From Linum tenue (taxonomy: Eukaryota; Streptophyta; Magnoliopsida; Malpighiales; Linaceae), in assembly GCA_946122785.1 (NCBI GenBank), contig CAMGYJ010000007.1, positions 3,054,909 to 3,118,908 of the forward strand: a stretch of DNA of 64,000 nucleotides, in the 5' to 3' direction. Below the pieces are notes generated by a model, which was given only the letters and a program-made list of their open reading frames with translations, was not told the origin of the DNA and made no database searches. Below, piece by piece: positions 1 to 10,807 of this stretch. The first letter of the stretch is position 1. Each line of letters starts with the position of its first letter. Position numbers and translations under genes: made by a program.

Positions 1-1845
1 TTGCTCCGTATTCAGAGGAAGATGGCTCCTTGGAAGGCGAAACGCCTCTCTTTTGCGGCTCGGTTAACAGTGGCCAAATCGGTAACTGCCTCTCTTCCGG
101 TTTATACTATGCATACTGAATTAATTCCAAAGGGTGTGTGCAGGAGTATAGACAAAATCAGCAGGGACTTTATCTGGGGAGAGGAGGAGAACCGCTCCAA
201 ATTCCACCTGGTAGCTTGGGAGAACATGACGAGACCGAAGGCTGAAGGGGGTGTGGGACTGCGTCCTACTCATCAGGCGAACCTGGCCATGCTGGCTAAA
301 TCAGGATGGAAGCTGATGCGAAATGAAGGAAGTTTGTGGCAACATCTACTCCTCTCAAAGTACGGGGGTCAAAGAGCGGGCCTCGATATTTTGCGGAAAG
401 TTCAGGGAAGTTCCTTCACCTGGAGCAGTTTTTCCAAAACTGCTGAGCTCCTTAAGAAATGATGCGCTTGGAATATTAAGAATGGTAGAAGGACTAAATT
501 TTGGCTTGATCCGTGGATTTTGCAGGTTCCGCTGAAGGAGGTAATGACTGGCGAGATTCCGGATGCTTGGGAGCAGGCGGCAGTAGCTGACTTTGTTCGG
601 GAGGATGGGAGTTGGCGCACGGAGCTATTCAGCGGGCGACTCCCCCAGGATATCTGCAAAAAAATCACCAGTACAGCAGTCGACACCCTTGCTCAGGAGG
701 AAGATACCTTATTCTGGTCGGCGGCAGCAGACGGGAAGTTCTCTGTCAAGTCAGCCTATGGGGTTCTGTCTGCTTCTACCATGCAGCCGAGGGATGAGAT
801 TTGGAAAGTGGTCTGGGGTTTGCCAGTGCCGGAGAGAGTGAGGTGTTTTATTTGGTTGGCTATTCAGGGCAGGATAGCAACCAATGTCCTCAGGTTTCAA
901 AGGAAGGTGGCGGATTCACCTATGTGCCCGCGATGTACAGAACAGCCTGAGACGGTTCTCCATATTCTGAGGAATTGCGCCCCAGCTATGTTCTTCTGGT
1001 CCAGAGTTGTTCCGCATCAGAAGCAGCATGATTTCTTCAGCGCCACTCACGAGGTTTGGTTCCGCAGCAACCTCTTGAGCAAGGAGTCGAGCAGCTCAGG
1101 TATTAGTTGGCCTGGTTTTTTCAGCATGGCGTGTTGGCTGTTATGGAAAAACCGTACTACTATGGCTTTTAAGGGTCCCAGTGCAGCGATGACGGCACCA
1201 TCTCTCCTGCACTCCATTATGGTTAAGACGAAGCTGTGGAATGATTCTTGGCATGCCCCAGATCCTTTCTCCAACCTCAAGAAGCAGGGGATCGTGCGGG
1301 TTAGGGCAGATGTGGGTTGGACGCCTCCTGCGGAAGGCTGGGTTATGGTTAATACTGACGGGGCTTCCAATGGAAATCCGGGGCCAGCCGGCGCTGGTGG
1401 AGTAGTGCGAGGTCCCTTAGGGAACTGGTTGGGAGGTTTTGTGGCAGGTATTGGCTCAGCAACTGCTGTGCTAGCTGAGCTATGGGGTATCTTCTATGGG
1501 TTAGAGCTCGCTTGGAAGCTCGGCCACCGGGCGGTGAAGTTAGTTTCGGACTCTCAGCTTGCGATCCAGCTGATTCAGGAACGTCATGATCCCATTCATC
1601 CTTATGCGACTCTCTTGAACCTTATTCGCAGGAAGATTGGACAGGACTGGTTGGTTAGCTTGTCTCATACATATCGAGAAGGGAATAGAGTCGCGGACTG
1701 GCTCTCGAAGCACAGTCTCGTCTATCCCTACGGTATGTATGAGTTGGTTGATCCAGCTTCTGGAATTCTCCCTTTGTTGCATGATGACGTGATGGGTGTC
1801 ACTTTCGAGCGCCGGATTGTGGCGCCCTCCTCCTCTTCTAGATAG
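1..1845 (+). pseudogene. LINE ORF2 C-terminal region, one in-frame stop
   Basis: One reading frame runs from base 1 to the TAG at 1843-1845 and is broken only by a TGA at 460-462, so it appears as two ORFs in the same frame. The first part resembles the thumb and connection region of plant LINE reverse transcriptase (SRDFIWG, WENMTRPKAEGGVGLR). The second part has a zf-RVT-like region at about 720-1010 (FSVKSAYG, WLAIQGRIATN, CPRC..PETVLHIL). It ends in a plant RNase H domain at about 1340-1720, with acidic residues in NTDGASNGNPG, AELWGI, VSDSQ and NRVADWLS. A glycine codon usually stands where the stop is, so the copy is probably dead by a single substitution. The start is cut by the window edge. 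Confidence 0.88.
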
Positions 1846-1907
1846 TCTCTTCTGTACGCTCTCTCTTTCTTGGCTTCGGCCTCCTTTGTTATTCAAAAAA
1901 AAAAAAA
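1..1907 (+). mobile_element. 3' part of a LINE (non-LTR) retrotransposon
   Basis: The segment reads as the end of a plant L1-type LINE: the last part of the reverse transcriptase, a zinc-binding reverse transcriptase domain, an RNase H domain, a short 3' UTR and a run of 13 A residues at about 1895-1907. The 5' end lies outside the window. The A-tail directly after the 3' UTR marks the 3' border, as expected for target-primed reverse transcription. I could not identify a target-site duplication because the other end is not visible. Confidence 0.9.
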
Positions 1908-2560
1908 GAGTAAAAAAACAAATTTCATTCAAAACACGATACATTCCTTTTATCATAATGTAAAAGATGGTTGTCCTAAAACATAGAGCTCTTGTATTTG
2001 AAATCGAAACGAAGATGACAAATCAAAATTATTTCAACACTGGGTACTTATGACAACATACCCTTGATTATATAGCAAGAGTTGCATCTCAATACTTCAT
2101 AGAAATGAATACCTAAACACATTCAATTATGAACCATACATACTCAATTTATCTTGTTTTTCTAATAAAATAACAAAAGAATCCATTTACGAGAATAAAA
2201 TTGTATTGAAACTTTTCCATATATATGTAGTCTTGCATCTTCAAAATTGAAAAAAAAATTTAAAAAATAACAACTTAGAAGATTGATAATATGTAATTTT
2301 ATTATTATCAAATGAGATGGTAGGTCCAAAACTCCAAATTATGAACTTAAGAGATTATAGAAGGTGATTAATCATTTTTTTTTATGGTTAAGGTGATTAA
2401 TCATTGATCAACACATCTTTAACAATAAAGATCTCCATCTTGTCAAAAAAAAAAAAACAATAAAGATCTCCATGAATAATTTTTAAACGAAAGAGATCTC
2501 CATGATTTGTCAATCATAACCGATCCCAGAAAGATTAACCCTAAACAACGAAGACGACGG
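1908..2560. other. AT-rich intergenic spacer
   Basis: This is AT-rich DNA with no supported gene. The phrase AAAGATCTCCAT recurs three times (near 2428, 2462 and 2492) and GGTGATTAATCAT twice about 36 bp apart, so it holds small degenerate direct repeats. I see no terminal inverted repeat. Confidence 0.5.
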
Positions 2561-2562
2561 GA

Positions 2563-2568
2563 CACGTG
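2563..2568. promoter_or_regulatory. G-box CACGTG upstream of NDPK3
   Basis: A palindromic CACGTG core stands about 165 bp upstream of the likely TATA box of the NDPK gene. G-boxes bind bZIP and bHLH factors in plants. The position suits a functional site, but a six-base match can arise by chance. Confidence 0.4.
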
Positions 2569-2731
2569 TAAGAAGAATAAGACTGTTACGCGAGTGTGAA
2601 CTGATCAACTGAAACTCACTCACTCACAGAACAGAACCGTTATTTATGGAGTTTTTTTTTTTACGGACTCCAGTTCCGGTTCAGCCACAAACACTCCGTT
2701 CAATTTCCCTTTTCGCCAATATATTCGCATT

Positions 2732-2737
2732 TATATA
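2732..2737 (+). promoter_or_regulatory. TATA box of NDPK3
   Basis: TATATA lies about 100 bp before the ATG at 2835 and is followed by a CT-rich stretch typical of plant 5' leaders. Transcription would start near 2765. Confidence 0.5.
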
Positions 2738-2834
2738 CCTAAACCTCTTTCACACTCTCCCTGTTTGCTTGCTCCCCTCTCCTCCCTCTCCTCCATTGTT
2801 GTCCTTCCCCGAGCTCCGATCAAAGAAGAGGAAA

Positions 2835-4618
2835 ATGAGCTCTCAGATTTTCAGATCCGCTTCCAGGGCCGCCAGGTCCCTTCTCTCCTCCGCTTCAAAG
2901 AACTCTCGCTTTTACTCCGGTTAGTTCCCTCATTTTGCTCTCCGCAATCTGTCGGTGCTTACAATTGAACCGGATTTATGTGTGTTCTTTTATCTTTTGA
3001 GTCGTTGATCGGCGGTCATCGTAGGATTAATCCGTCGGAAATCAGGCCGTTTCCCCCCACTTTTTGGTTGTTGTTCGGAATTTCTGTTGTGGTTTTGGAT
3101 TGGTGACGATTTCTGATGGTGATTAGGCGTTTTGATGGATTGTAGAGGGGCGAGCCGCAGGAGCTGCCGCGGCGGTTTCGTTGAGCGGAAAGCTGCCGAT
3201 TGTCGTTTCGGCATATGGAAGGACTGGTTCTGCAAATGCTCCGCAGTGGATTTCTGGAGCACTTGCGATTCCCATGGCAGGTTAGGTTCCTTTCTGATCT
3301 GGTATACGTAGTGTTGTGGCATTTCGTTCGATTTTCGATCCGGATCCACTACAGGTTCAGTGCCGTTCTGTGATTTATTTTTTTCAATTGTTAACTGGAA
3401 TGGAGGTCTTCTTGCACTGTGGTCGTAGAATAGGTAGATTTATGAATGAACATCGCAATGTGAGTGAGGTTAGTTAGAGAAAGGGAGAGGAGCAATCTCC
3501 TTGCCCTCCATTGTTCACGCCGTGGCAATTGGTGAAACCTTTAGTTCTGGGCTGCATTTCTATCACTGATATGTGGATTGTTGTGTGTCTGTCAAAATTA
3601 TGCACACAGTTGTTTGTTCATGAGTAGCATCCAAGTATAATGTCTCTGGTTTTGGATTACGATCTATCGATTTGATATTTATGTGGAAACTCCTCTGGTT
3701 TTGTATGTGCAGCTTATATGCTCCAAGAACAGGAGGCCCGTGCTGCAGAGGTAATCAAAGTGGCTTCAGTTCTCTACAATGTTCTTTTCTTCTCTTCTTA
3801 TGAACTTGTAAACTATGGATGTTGATTTTGCTTTTCAGCTGGAGCGTACCTTCATTGCTATCAAGCCTGATGGGGTGCAGAGAGGACTGGTATGATAAGC
3901 ATTTCATCTATTTTTTTCGCTCTGCCATTTCTACCTTTCCTCGCTAGAACGACATCAGAATTTCCTGCCATTTACTGTGTATTCATAATCATACATCTAA
4001 TTTGGAATGTGTTTTTATCTGTGTCCAGATTTCAGAAATCATTTCCAGATTCGAGCGCAAAGGTTTCAAGCTTGTGGCAGTCAAGATAGTGGTTCCTTCA
4101 AAGGGCTTTGCTCAAAAGCACTACCATGACCTGAAAGAGAGGCCATTCTTCAATGGCCTTTGCGACTTCCTGAGCTCTGGTCCTGTTTTGGCCATGGTAT
4201 GAGAAGAACCACCCACCTTCACCATGTCTAGTATGTTTTGTGTATAACGTAGAGTCGACTAAAGGCCATTTAACTTCTGCAGGTGTGGGAAGGAGAAGGT
4301 GTGATCAAGTATGGCAGGAAGCTCATTGGAGCAACAGATCCTCAGAAATCTGAACCCGGAACTATTCGAGGTGACCTGGCTGTTGTTGTTGGAAGGTATG
4401 CATTTCAATCTCTTCCTCTTGTCACATGTCACTTAATCACATGATTCCTCTTACCTCATCACGTCCTCCATTGCCCCCTTCCTTCCATTTTTAGGAACAT
4501 CATTCATGGAAGTGATGGCCCGGAAACCGCAAAGGATGAGATCAAGTTGTGGTTCAAGCCGGAAGAACTGGTTAACTACACGAGCAATGCCGAGAAGTGG
4601 ATCTACGGAAACAATTGA
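2835..4618 (+). CDS. NDPK3: Nucleoside diphosphate kinase, organellar NDPK3 type
   Basis: It transfers the gamma phosphate from ATP to nucleoside diphosphates through a phosphohistidine. I read seven exons: 2835-2919, 3146-3280, 3713-3750, 3839-3889, 4029-4196, 4283-4395 and 4495-4618. All junctions are GT-AG, the frame is kept throughout and the product is 237 aa. Residues 1 to about 80 form a Ser/Arg/Ala-rich targeting region that starts [20 protein letters not shown], as in plant NDPK3, with a hydrophobic stretch near [11 protein letters not shown]. The kinase domain follows ([29 protein letters not shown]), with the active His201 in NIIHGSDG and a C-terminal WIYGNN. NDPK3 proteins are reported in mitochondria and plastids. 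The length matches the Arabidopsis homologue to within a residue or so. An upstream TATA box and G-box support the start. Confidence 0.95.
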
Positions 4619-4850
4619 CGACGATGATGATCATTTCCACCCCTTCCTATTGAATTTTCTTTCTCCAGCTTTCTTCCAGGGTGATTAGAAGATGCCACAC
4701 TAGATTGTGGTTAGAAGCAGAGGATTTTCTAGAATAAAAAACTGTTACTTCAGCCTTTAGGATCAATAGGTTTTCTTTTAATCATATGCGGTTTGAATAC
4801 TTCCCTTGAGAGTTAAGCATTCAGGAATAAAGAATCTGAGTCTGTCATCA
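4619..4850 (+). other. NDPK3 3' UTR with poly(A) signals
   Basis: The T-rich stretch after the stop codon contains AATAAA near 4733 and again near 4827. Either could direct polyadenylation of the NDPK transcript. The exact cleavage site cannot be read from sequence. Confidence 0.5.
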
Positions 4851-4940
4851 ATTGTTATGTTCTTCATGCCCTCTACTTTGCCTTCCATTTTGTAGATCAC
4901 CTTTGTCGACATTTTAGCGGTCCATTGCTATTAACTCTGC

Positions 4941-5165
4941 CCCTGTAGGGGGTGGTAATTGGTTTTTGGTTAATCGATAATGAAACCGACAATGACAGTA
5001 TAGATTAAATCGATAACGAATAAAAGGTTCGGTTAAATTAATAACAAGTGGAAGGTTCAGTTTCATTGGCTGATATTTGTATTTCGGTTAATCGATAACT
5101 GAACTGACAACGACGATTATCGCTTAAATTGGTAACTTATTGGTTTGGTTTCCTAATTTTAACAG
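4941..5165. repeat. Degenerate GGTTAATCGATAA-rich element, possible MITE remnant
   Basis: It begins with a GTAGGGGGTGG-like end and contains several copies of GGTTAATCGATAA together with CGGTTAA and ACCGACAA words. The element at 13632-13918 has the same style of sequence and the same GTAGGGGTGG end. No matching right terminus or target duplication is clear, so this is at best a decayed member of that family. Confidence 0.35.
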
Positions 5166-5230
5166 ATGGAATGGAATAAGCGGTAAACCGTAAACCTAAC
5201 AAACGCAGCAAAACTCCCGGCCTGGCCTGC

Positions 5231-5238
5231 TATATATA
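5231..5238 (+). promoter_or_regulatory. TATA box of the UIEF gene
   Basis: TATATATA lies about 30 bp upstream of the CT-rich leader that leads into the first, non-coding exon of the mRNA export factor gene. Confidence 0.55.
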
Positions 5239-5261
5239 CGCAGTTACACGCGCGCGTGTCT

Positions 5262-6144
5262 CCCCCATCCTCTATCAACTCGTCCATTTGGTCGCTTCTC
5301 GCCGAAGAATCGTTGTTTTGCTACTGCGAAGAAGGAAGCATTAGAAGTGCTCTCGTGCTTTGGAGCTGCTTCACGGAGCGCTTAGCCCCAACCCTAACCC
5401 TAAACTCTGGTCAAATTTCTCCCGTCGGTCTCCAGCTTTCTCTCTCGCAACCGTCCTTCGGTTTAAGCCTCCCTCGCGAAACTGGTACGTTCTGGCCAAT
5501 TTGATTCCATGCTTTGCGTTTGTGGCCATCCTGACTGGTTTCGTGTGGCGAATGTCCGTCCGTTTGGTTGAATCGTTCGTCGTGTGATGGTCAGTGTAGT
5601 GTCGTCTCTGGTTCGTAACCCTAATCCTATTAGCTTTTAGGACGAGAAGGGAATCTGTTGCTTTTTGGGGGGTTTGCCGTGGACGAATTAAGTGTAAGTA
5701 GATTGTTTTCTTGAGTTCTTGGAGCTCTCCGGCTGCGGAAGTAGTTTGTTTATGCTATATTGAAGAGCTGGTTCCTCGAGTAGATGCCAATGCGGTGATG
5801 GGCATGGCCTTAGCTGATTGTTGATTGATATATTCGATAATTATTCAGTTTGTAAGTCTACTAGGGTTTGTTGTGCTTATGGCTGTGGATTGGGATTTTA
5901 GAACTGAATCTCATTCCTGAAATAATCACAGGGAGTTATAGTAAGTAGACATGGTCGGTTCTGATTCAAGGGTGGTTAGCTTTTCTGGCTTTGCATGCGT
6001 CCTTCTTGCTCTTTAGGACTGGAAACCTGGCACTTCCTTGTGGATCTGTTTCTATGTGTTATTTCCAAGTATTGGAAGTTCCAATGGTTGCATAGTATGC
6101 TAGTTTCTATGCGTGACCGGGTTTTGTATCCCTTTTTACCCCAG
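5262..6144 (+). other. Non-coding leader exon and 5' UTR intron of UIEF
   Basis: A likely non-coding exon runs from about 5262 to 5484 and ends at a GTACGT donor. The intron 5485-6144 ends in a pyrimidine-rich CCCCAG. The acceptor AG is immediately followed by the ATG at 6145, so the whole leader lies upstream of the intron. Leader introns in plants often raise expression. A transcript would be needed to confirm the 5' end. Confidence 0.6.
5390..5404 (+). promoter_or_regulatory. telo-box in the UIEF 5' leader
   Basis: AACCCTAACCCTAAA, slightly more than two plant telomere repeats, lies about 155 bp downstream of the TATA box, inside the first non-coding exon. Telo-boxes near the start sites of plant genes for growth, ribosome and RNA functions are known to take part in expression in dividing cells. 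Here it is interstitial and short, so a regulatory reading is more likely than a telomere relic. Confidence 0.5.
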
Positions 6145-8927
6145 ATGGCGACCAAACCACTCACCCATGAAGAGATCGCCAATACAGAGAAGAAACTGGA
6201 CATGCCCTTAGGTATGTCAATCTTGAATTAGCGATTGGATTGAGTTTCAGTTGTAAAGTTATAAATTGCTCATGATCATGACCTGTTCTTGTTGTTCTGT
6301 ATTAGATGACATCATTAAAATGTCAAAGACTTCTACTGCAAAGCCAAACAAGCAACGCAGGGCTCCGGTAAGAAACTCAGTTTATGACAAACTGTCCTTC
6401 GTGTTTGGTCCTATGAGATTGCTGTTGGATTTGCTAACCTGACAACTATTGTCTGTCTGTAGAACAAAAACCAGAGGATGTTTAACAATTCTGCTCAAGA
6501 AAAAGCCTTGAAGGTGCAGAAATATATGGCCTCTAGGCCGTTTGTTCGACAGGTATTCATCTTCTGTAACAATTCTATGAGCTCGTCCTGTGTCCTGCAT
6601 TGTCTTATGTTAATCAGTGGGTTGCATTTATTCAAACTTGGTGATCAGGGGGCTTTAGCTCAGAGGAGGTCAAATTTCCAGGGTAACCATTTTCCTATAG
6701 CAAAAGATATTGCACAAAAGGCTGCAGTTGCTCCCCTTCGTAATAGACCGTTCGAGCGTAATTTGATGTCCAATCCAAACAAAGCAAGGTATTCTTTAGC
6801 TCTTATCTCAGGATTCTGCAGTCGTGCTACCAGCTATGAACGCTATGCAATGGTCTAGAAATTTATATTTAATATCATCTATTCACACTCTCATCACTGA
6901 ATCATGGACTTATTTCAGGTAATTCAATTATCTGTGGCATGTGGTATTCAGGTTAAATGTTGGGTACCGCCAAGTAGTATTGTGATACTTCCGTTCATGA
7001 TTGGTCATGTTAAAGTGGCAGTATTGGGTTTGTGCTAGTATTGATGATTTTACGCCAGCATCACCCACAATGGATTGCCTAATTGGTTGGTGTTAAGCAT
7101 TGGTTTTGGATTGTGTTCCCCATGACCTGGGTAGTTAGTGGAGCAAGTGGATCTATTTTAGTAGTGATGTTTTGGTTGAAGGAAACAAGTTATGAAGGCA
7201 AACTAATTTTACCTAGAGTCTCTTTGGCTGTTTGTTGGTTACGGAAGTGTTGCATGTGATGCTGAAGAGAGTTTACATGGAAGTAATCTGTCTCAACTGC
7301 ACAGATTAATGATAAGATCAAAGTTTCTGATTGGTACTTCATCTCCAATAACTGCCTATTGGAAGAGTTGAAGGGGTAGATGTGGTTTCTCATCTGGACA
7401 CATCTTCAACCCATTTTCACTACTATTTGGTCAGCCTGGTGGTCTAAAACATGTCAACCTCTATGTTTACGGTTGCATAGCTTTTCACCTTGTGGCAAGA
7501 TCTTCAGATTTTCCTTTGGTCATCATCTGAGATTGGTCACAATGCTGCATTCGTTCTTCCCATCTGCTCTTATTCACCCCTAGAGTTAAGGGTCACCTGA
7601 ATTCAATGGGAACAAAATGTGGTTCAGCCTGAATAAGTTTTTTAAATGGCACCAACAAAAATGAAGTCCAACTCCTTCCATTCACTTCAGCACTTGTGCA
7701 TGTTGGTCAGAATGATTCTTCCAAAGATCCTTCTCATGCGAGTCAGCTCTGATGGCTCAAATCCCGATTGGCATTGTTGGGGTTTAGTTGTGGTGAAGGT
7801 CTTCTATGTAGTGACAGATATTGGTTGGTTGAAGGGCGATTGTTTAAGTTTCATTTCACGACAGATTATTGGTTGTGGGGAGTTCTGGTTTGTGTCTCTA
7901 CTCTGGTTGTTGTGAAGTTTGAGCATGTTATTTGGTGGGAGGTTCTGTGTAGGGTGCACTTGCCAGGAAAAGCTTCTCTGATTCTGGGGGCGCTTGCTTC
8001 TCAAGCTTTGAGATATGTTCATGAACTCCTGCTAGGCACAGTACTTCAATATGTTTTTGGGATCACTACTCTATGGAAGTTTTTTCAGGCATGCTATTTC
8101 AACAAGGCCTCCAAATTTGAGTCCCTAGTCGGGATTGTAAATCTATTTTTGAAATTGAAAAGATTGGCAAATCTGCGACCTGGGGCTTCATTTTAAATTT
8201 GTGTTGAAAAAGGTTGTATTTGGATTCATTTGGATGTATGTAAGTCACCTGAGTAAGACTTGGGCCTCATTATTGCGAGAGCTTCTCCAGTGCCTGGTTA
8301 TGTGGCAGTTGACATCTGTATTTGTTCTTGGAGAAGAAGCTTGGTTTTCCTGTAGGTATTTGTCTTTCTGGTATCCATCTTCATCCTGGAGTCAATTCTT
8401 TCTTTGTAATGTTGTGCATGCAGGGAGGGGTCTTTCATGGTAAGGAGGGGTGAAAATGGTGCTTTCACTGCAAAGGTACTGTCTCTTAAGTAAATTTTTT
8501 GTGTGTGTGTCTCCCTGTTGAACTACTCCTAGACGAATGTTTTGCTAAAGCAGTGCTGAAACCAATAATCAGAGAAAATAAAGTAACCATGAACATGGTA
8601 TTGACTTTGCGACTTTTGTCTGTGCTCTTTTGCCAGCCACCTCAAAGCCAACAGCAGCATGGGAATGGAGGCATGAAGCAGAGGCCACAGACTCTGGATG
8701 CTATGTTTGCTAATATGAAGGAGCAAAGGATGAGGGCCTTGGTGCAGCAGAACAATGCTGTGCGACATAACAATGGCGTGCAGCAGCAGAACAATGCTGT
8801 AAGACATAACAATGGTGCGCGTGCGCGGCAGAACAGTGGCGTACGACAGAACAATAACAATTGGGGACAACGGAATCGGAACACCAGCAGAATAGGGGTT
8901 CCATGGGCAAGGAATCATTTTTCTTGA
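6145..8927 (+). CDS. UIEF1: UAP56-interacting mRNA export factor (UIEF type)
   Basis: This is a small nuclear adaptor that links the RNA helicase UAP56 to mRNA for export. I read six coding exons: 6145-6211, 6306-6367, 6463-6552, 6649-6788, 8424-8475 and 8637-8927, giving 233 aa in a continuous frame. The UAP56-binding motif LDMPLDDIIKM is at residues 18-28. The second conserved block, TLDAMFANMKEQRM, is at 156-169. The rest is basic and low in complexity, rich in Arg, Asn and Gln, as expected for an RNA-binding adaptor. The C-terminus carries two 13-residue repeats (QQNNAVRHNNGVQ). Intron 4 is long, 1635 bp, and the small exon 8424-8475 is the least certain part of the model. The family matches Arabidopsis At4g10970 and At4g23910 from memory. 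Confidence 0.85.
8745..8858 (+). repeat. In-frame 39-bp tandem repeat in the last UIEF exon
   Basis: Bases 8745-8783 and 8784-8822 are near-identical 39-bp units coding 13 residues each, followed by a weaker third copy (RQNSGVRQNNNN). The unit length is a multiple of three, so copy changes keep the frame and lengthen the Asn/Gln/Arg-rich tail. Confidence 0.8.
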
Positions 8928-9155
8928 GCCAGTCAGCGCTATTGAAGGAACCCATCACAACGTTGAGGTGTTCCATTCTAGTTCTTTTGTACATGGTTTT
9001 CTGACTTTCTCCCCTATTGACTTGAATGCTGCGGGAAGTAGATGATAATGCTGTTGTTAGCTGTTTGGTTTGTACTTCTGTCGTCAGGTTCTGTTTTCCA
9101 TTTGCTTGTAAACCATACTCTTTTCTTCTCAGTCCTCTCTATTCATTCGAGCTGG

Positions 9156-9914
9156 AGATTTGTCAGTTTAGTCCATTTTTTCGGCAGTTGAAAGGCCTTT
9201 TCCGAATTCATACATCCATATTATGCATGTATATTTGCATAATAATATATGCATAAATTGGTATATAGTAGTATACATGGTAGCTATTTAAATAAGTTAT
9301 ATTACCTATTAGTATTTGAATAAGTTATATTAGTTTTTTGGGTAGAATATCACTTTGTTTTTAATAAAAAAAAATACATAAAAACGTAGGGACATAGTTG
9401 GAAGGAAAAAAAATTCATAAAAATTAGTGATAATTTGTGTTATTAAGCAAACAATATAATATATATGAATTGTTCGGGCAGAAAAATTTTAAAAAAAATA
9501 TATTGTAGACATACGTGCATTGTAACTTTTTCAACCAAACTATCACTGATTTGTTAGTTTAGTTCATATATTTTCAGTGGTTGAAAGGCCTTTTCCGAAT
9601 CATGGCAAAAACTTTATCGATGCATGTATAATAATATACATATGTATATAAGAAAATTGATTGTTTGGTTTTGTGATACCTATTGTAGTATTGAAATAAT
9701 TTATATTACCTTTTGGTGAGTTGTCACATTTACTCTTTGTTTTTAATATAAAAAAAAAAGAACACATAAAAAAGTAGGGACATACTTGGAAGAAAAAAAA
9801 ATAGTGATAGTTTGTGTCATATCAAGCAAACAATATATGAATTGTTTGTAAAAAAAATTAAAAAAATGATATATTGTAGACAATGCGTGCATTGTAACTA
9901 TTTGAACCAAAGTA
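9156..9914. repeat. Diverged AT-rich tandem duplication, unit about 380 bp
   Basis: Two head-to-tail copies (about 9156-9541 and 9546-9914) share the same series of blocks: TTGAAAGGCCTTTTCCGAAT, GTAGGGACATA.TTGGAAG, AAGCAAACAATAT, and ATATTGTAGACA followed by GTGCATTGTAACT. The copies differ by many indels, so the duplication is old. The first copy begins in the probable 3' flank of the UIEF gene. Confidence 0.75.
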
Positions 9915-10026
9915 TATGCAACATATAGTTGGTTGTAGCTCAATTGGTAGAGTACTCGGATATAACATATGTTGGTTGAAATGTCATTAAATTAATAAAA
10001 ATATTTAATGTCAAGATTAATGTCAA

Positions 10027-10099
10027 GGGGCTGTAGGTTAATTGGTAGAGTACTCGGATAGTTCACGAGAGGTACGGGGTTTGATTCCTCGCAGCTCCA
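10027..10099 (+). pseudogene. tRNA-Ala-like head, copy b
   Basis: This head is exactly 73 nt and ends in the discriminator A. The acceptor arms GGGGCTG and CAGCTCC pair, including a G3-U70 wobble, which is the identity mark of tRNA-Ala. The T arm (CGGGG/CCTCG) pairs as well. The anticodon loop has nine bases and the D stem is spoiled (GGTT against GAGT), so it is a pseudo-tRNA. Confidence 0.65.
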
Positions 10100-10509
10100 C
10101 TTGTTTTTTGTTCACCATAGGTAACGGGGTTTGATTCCTCGCAACACTACTAGTTTTTCTTCTCACTCTAGGCTGCTGCTCCTTACTTTTCGAAGTTCCG
10201 CGACGCTTCTCTTCCAACCAATTCGCGAGAGGTACGGGGTTCAATTCCTCGCAACTCCACTTGTCTTCTGTTTTCACTCCAGGGTGCCACTCTGATTCGG
10301 GTATGATTGTACATGTTTTATCCTCCTTTTACCTTGGATGTTTGAGGCATTTATGCTCCGTAAGGTTGGTTTTACGCTAGGTTGTGTCTTGTTTTAGTAC
10401 GTTTCAGATTCTAGCAGGTGAAATCGACCCCAGAGTCGAAAGTTGGACGAAAAGGAGCAAAAACGGGTCAAAGGATGGATGCAGCTGACTGAGGATCACG
10501 GCGGGAGCA

Positions 10510-10792
10510 GAGAGTTCACGGTCAGACAGACGGTGAAAAGGGAGCTCACGGTCTCTCTAGAGTCCAACCAGTTCACGGTCACTCAACCGTGAACTGAGCT
10601 CTTTGACCGTGAACCGCCAAGCGTCCAGAGCAGCTCTCACGTCTCAATGGAACCAAGCCATTTCACGGTCGCTAAGACCGTGAACTTAAGCCATAGACCG
10701 TGAAGAGACTTAATGAAGCAGTGCGTTTTTGTTCGAGACCATGGTCCCCGCCATATGTTCACGACCGTGAAATGGGACCGTGAATCGAGCTC
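10510..10792. repeat. Cluster of TTCACGGTC / GACCGTGAA motifs
   Basis: About a dozen copies of a 9-10 base word occur within 280 bp upstream of the TATAAAA, in both orientations. Some form palindromic pairs, such as GTTCACGGTCACTCAACCGTGAAC and GTTCACGACCGTGAA. The cluster lies where the U3 enhancer of an LTR would be. Confidence 0.75.
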
Positions 10793-10800
10793 GACCTGGG

Positions 10801-10807
10801 TATAAAA
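10801..10807 (+). promoter_or_regulatory. TATA box of the LTR-like element
   Basis: TATAAAA follows the GACCGTGAA cluster and precedes a purine-rich then CT-rich stretch, matching the U3-R boundary layout of plant LTRs. Confidence 0.5.

Noticed and set aside
2646..2924. A 92-codon plus-strand ORF over the NDPK3 leader
   Set aside because: It merges the CT-rich leader with exon 1 of NDPK3 in the same frame. The family N-terminus starts at the ATG at 2835, downstream of the likely TATA box.
5390..5404. Interstitial telomere relic
   Set aside because: Only two repeats are present and they sit in a leader exon, which is the normal setting of a plant telo-box.
7646..8443. ORFs of up to 142 codons at 7646-8443
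   Set aside because: They lie in the long fourth intron between coding exons of UIEF, have no family resemblance and are not in frame with the flanking exons.
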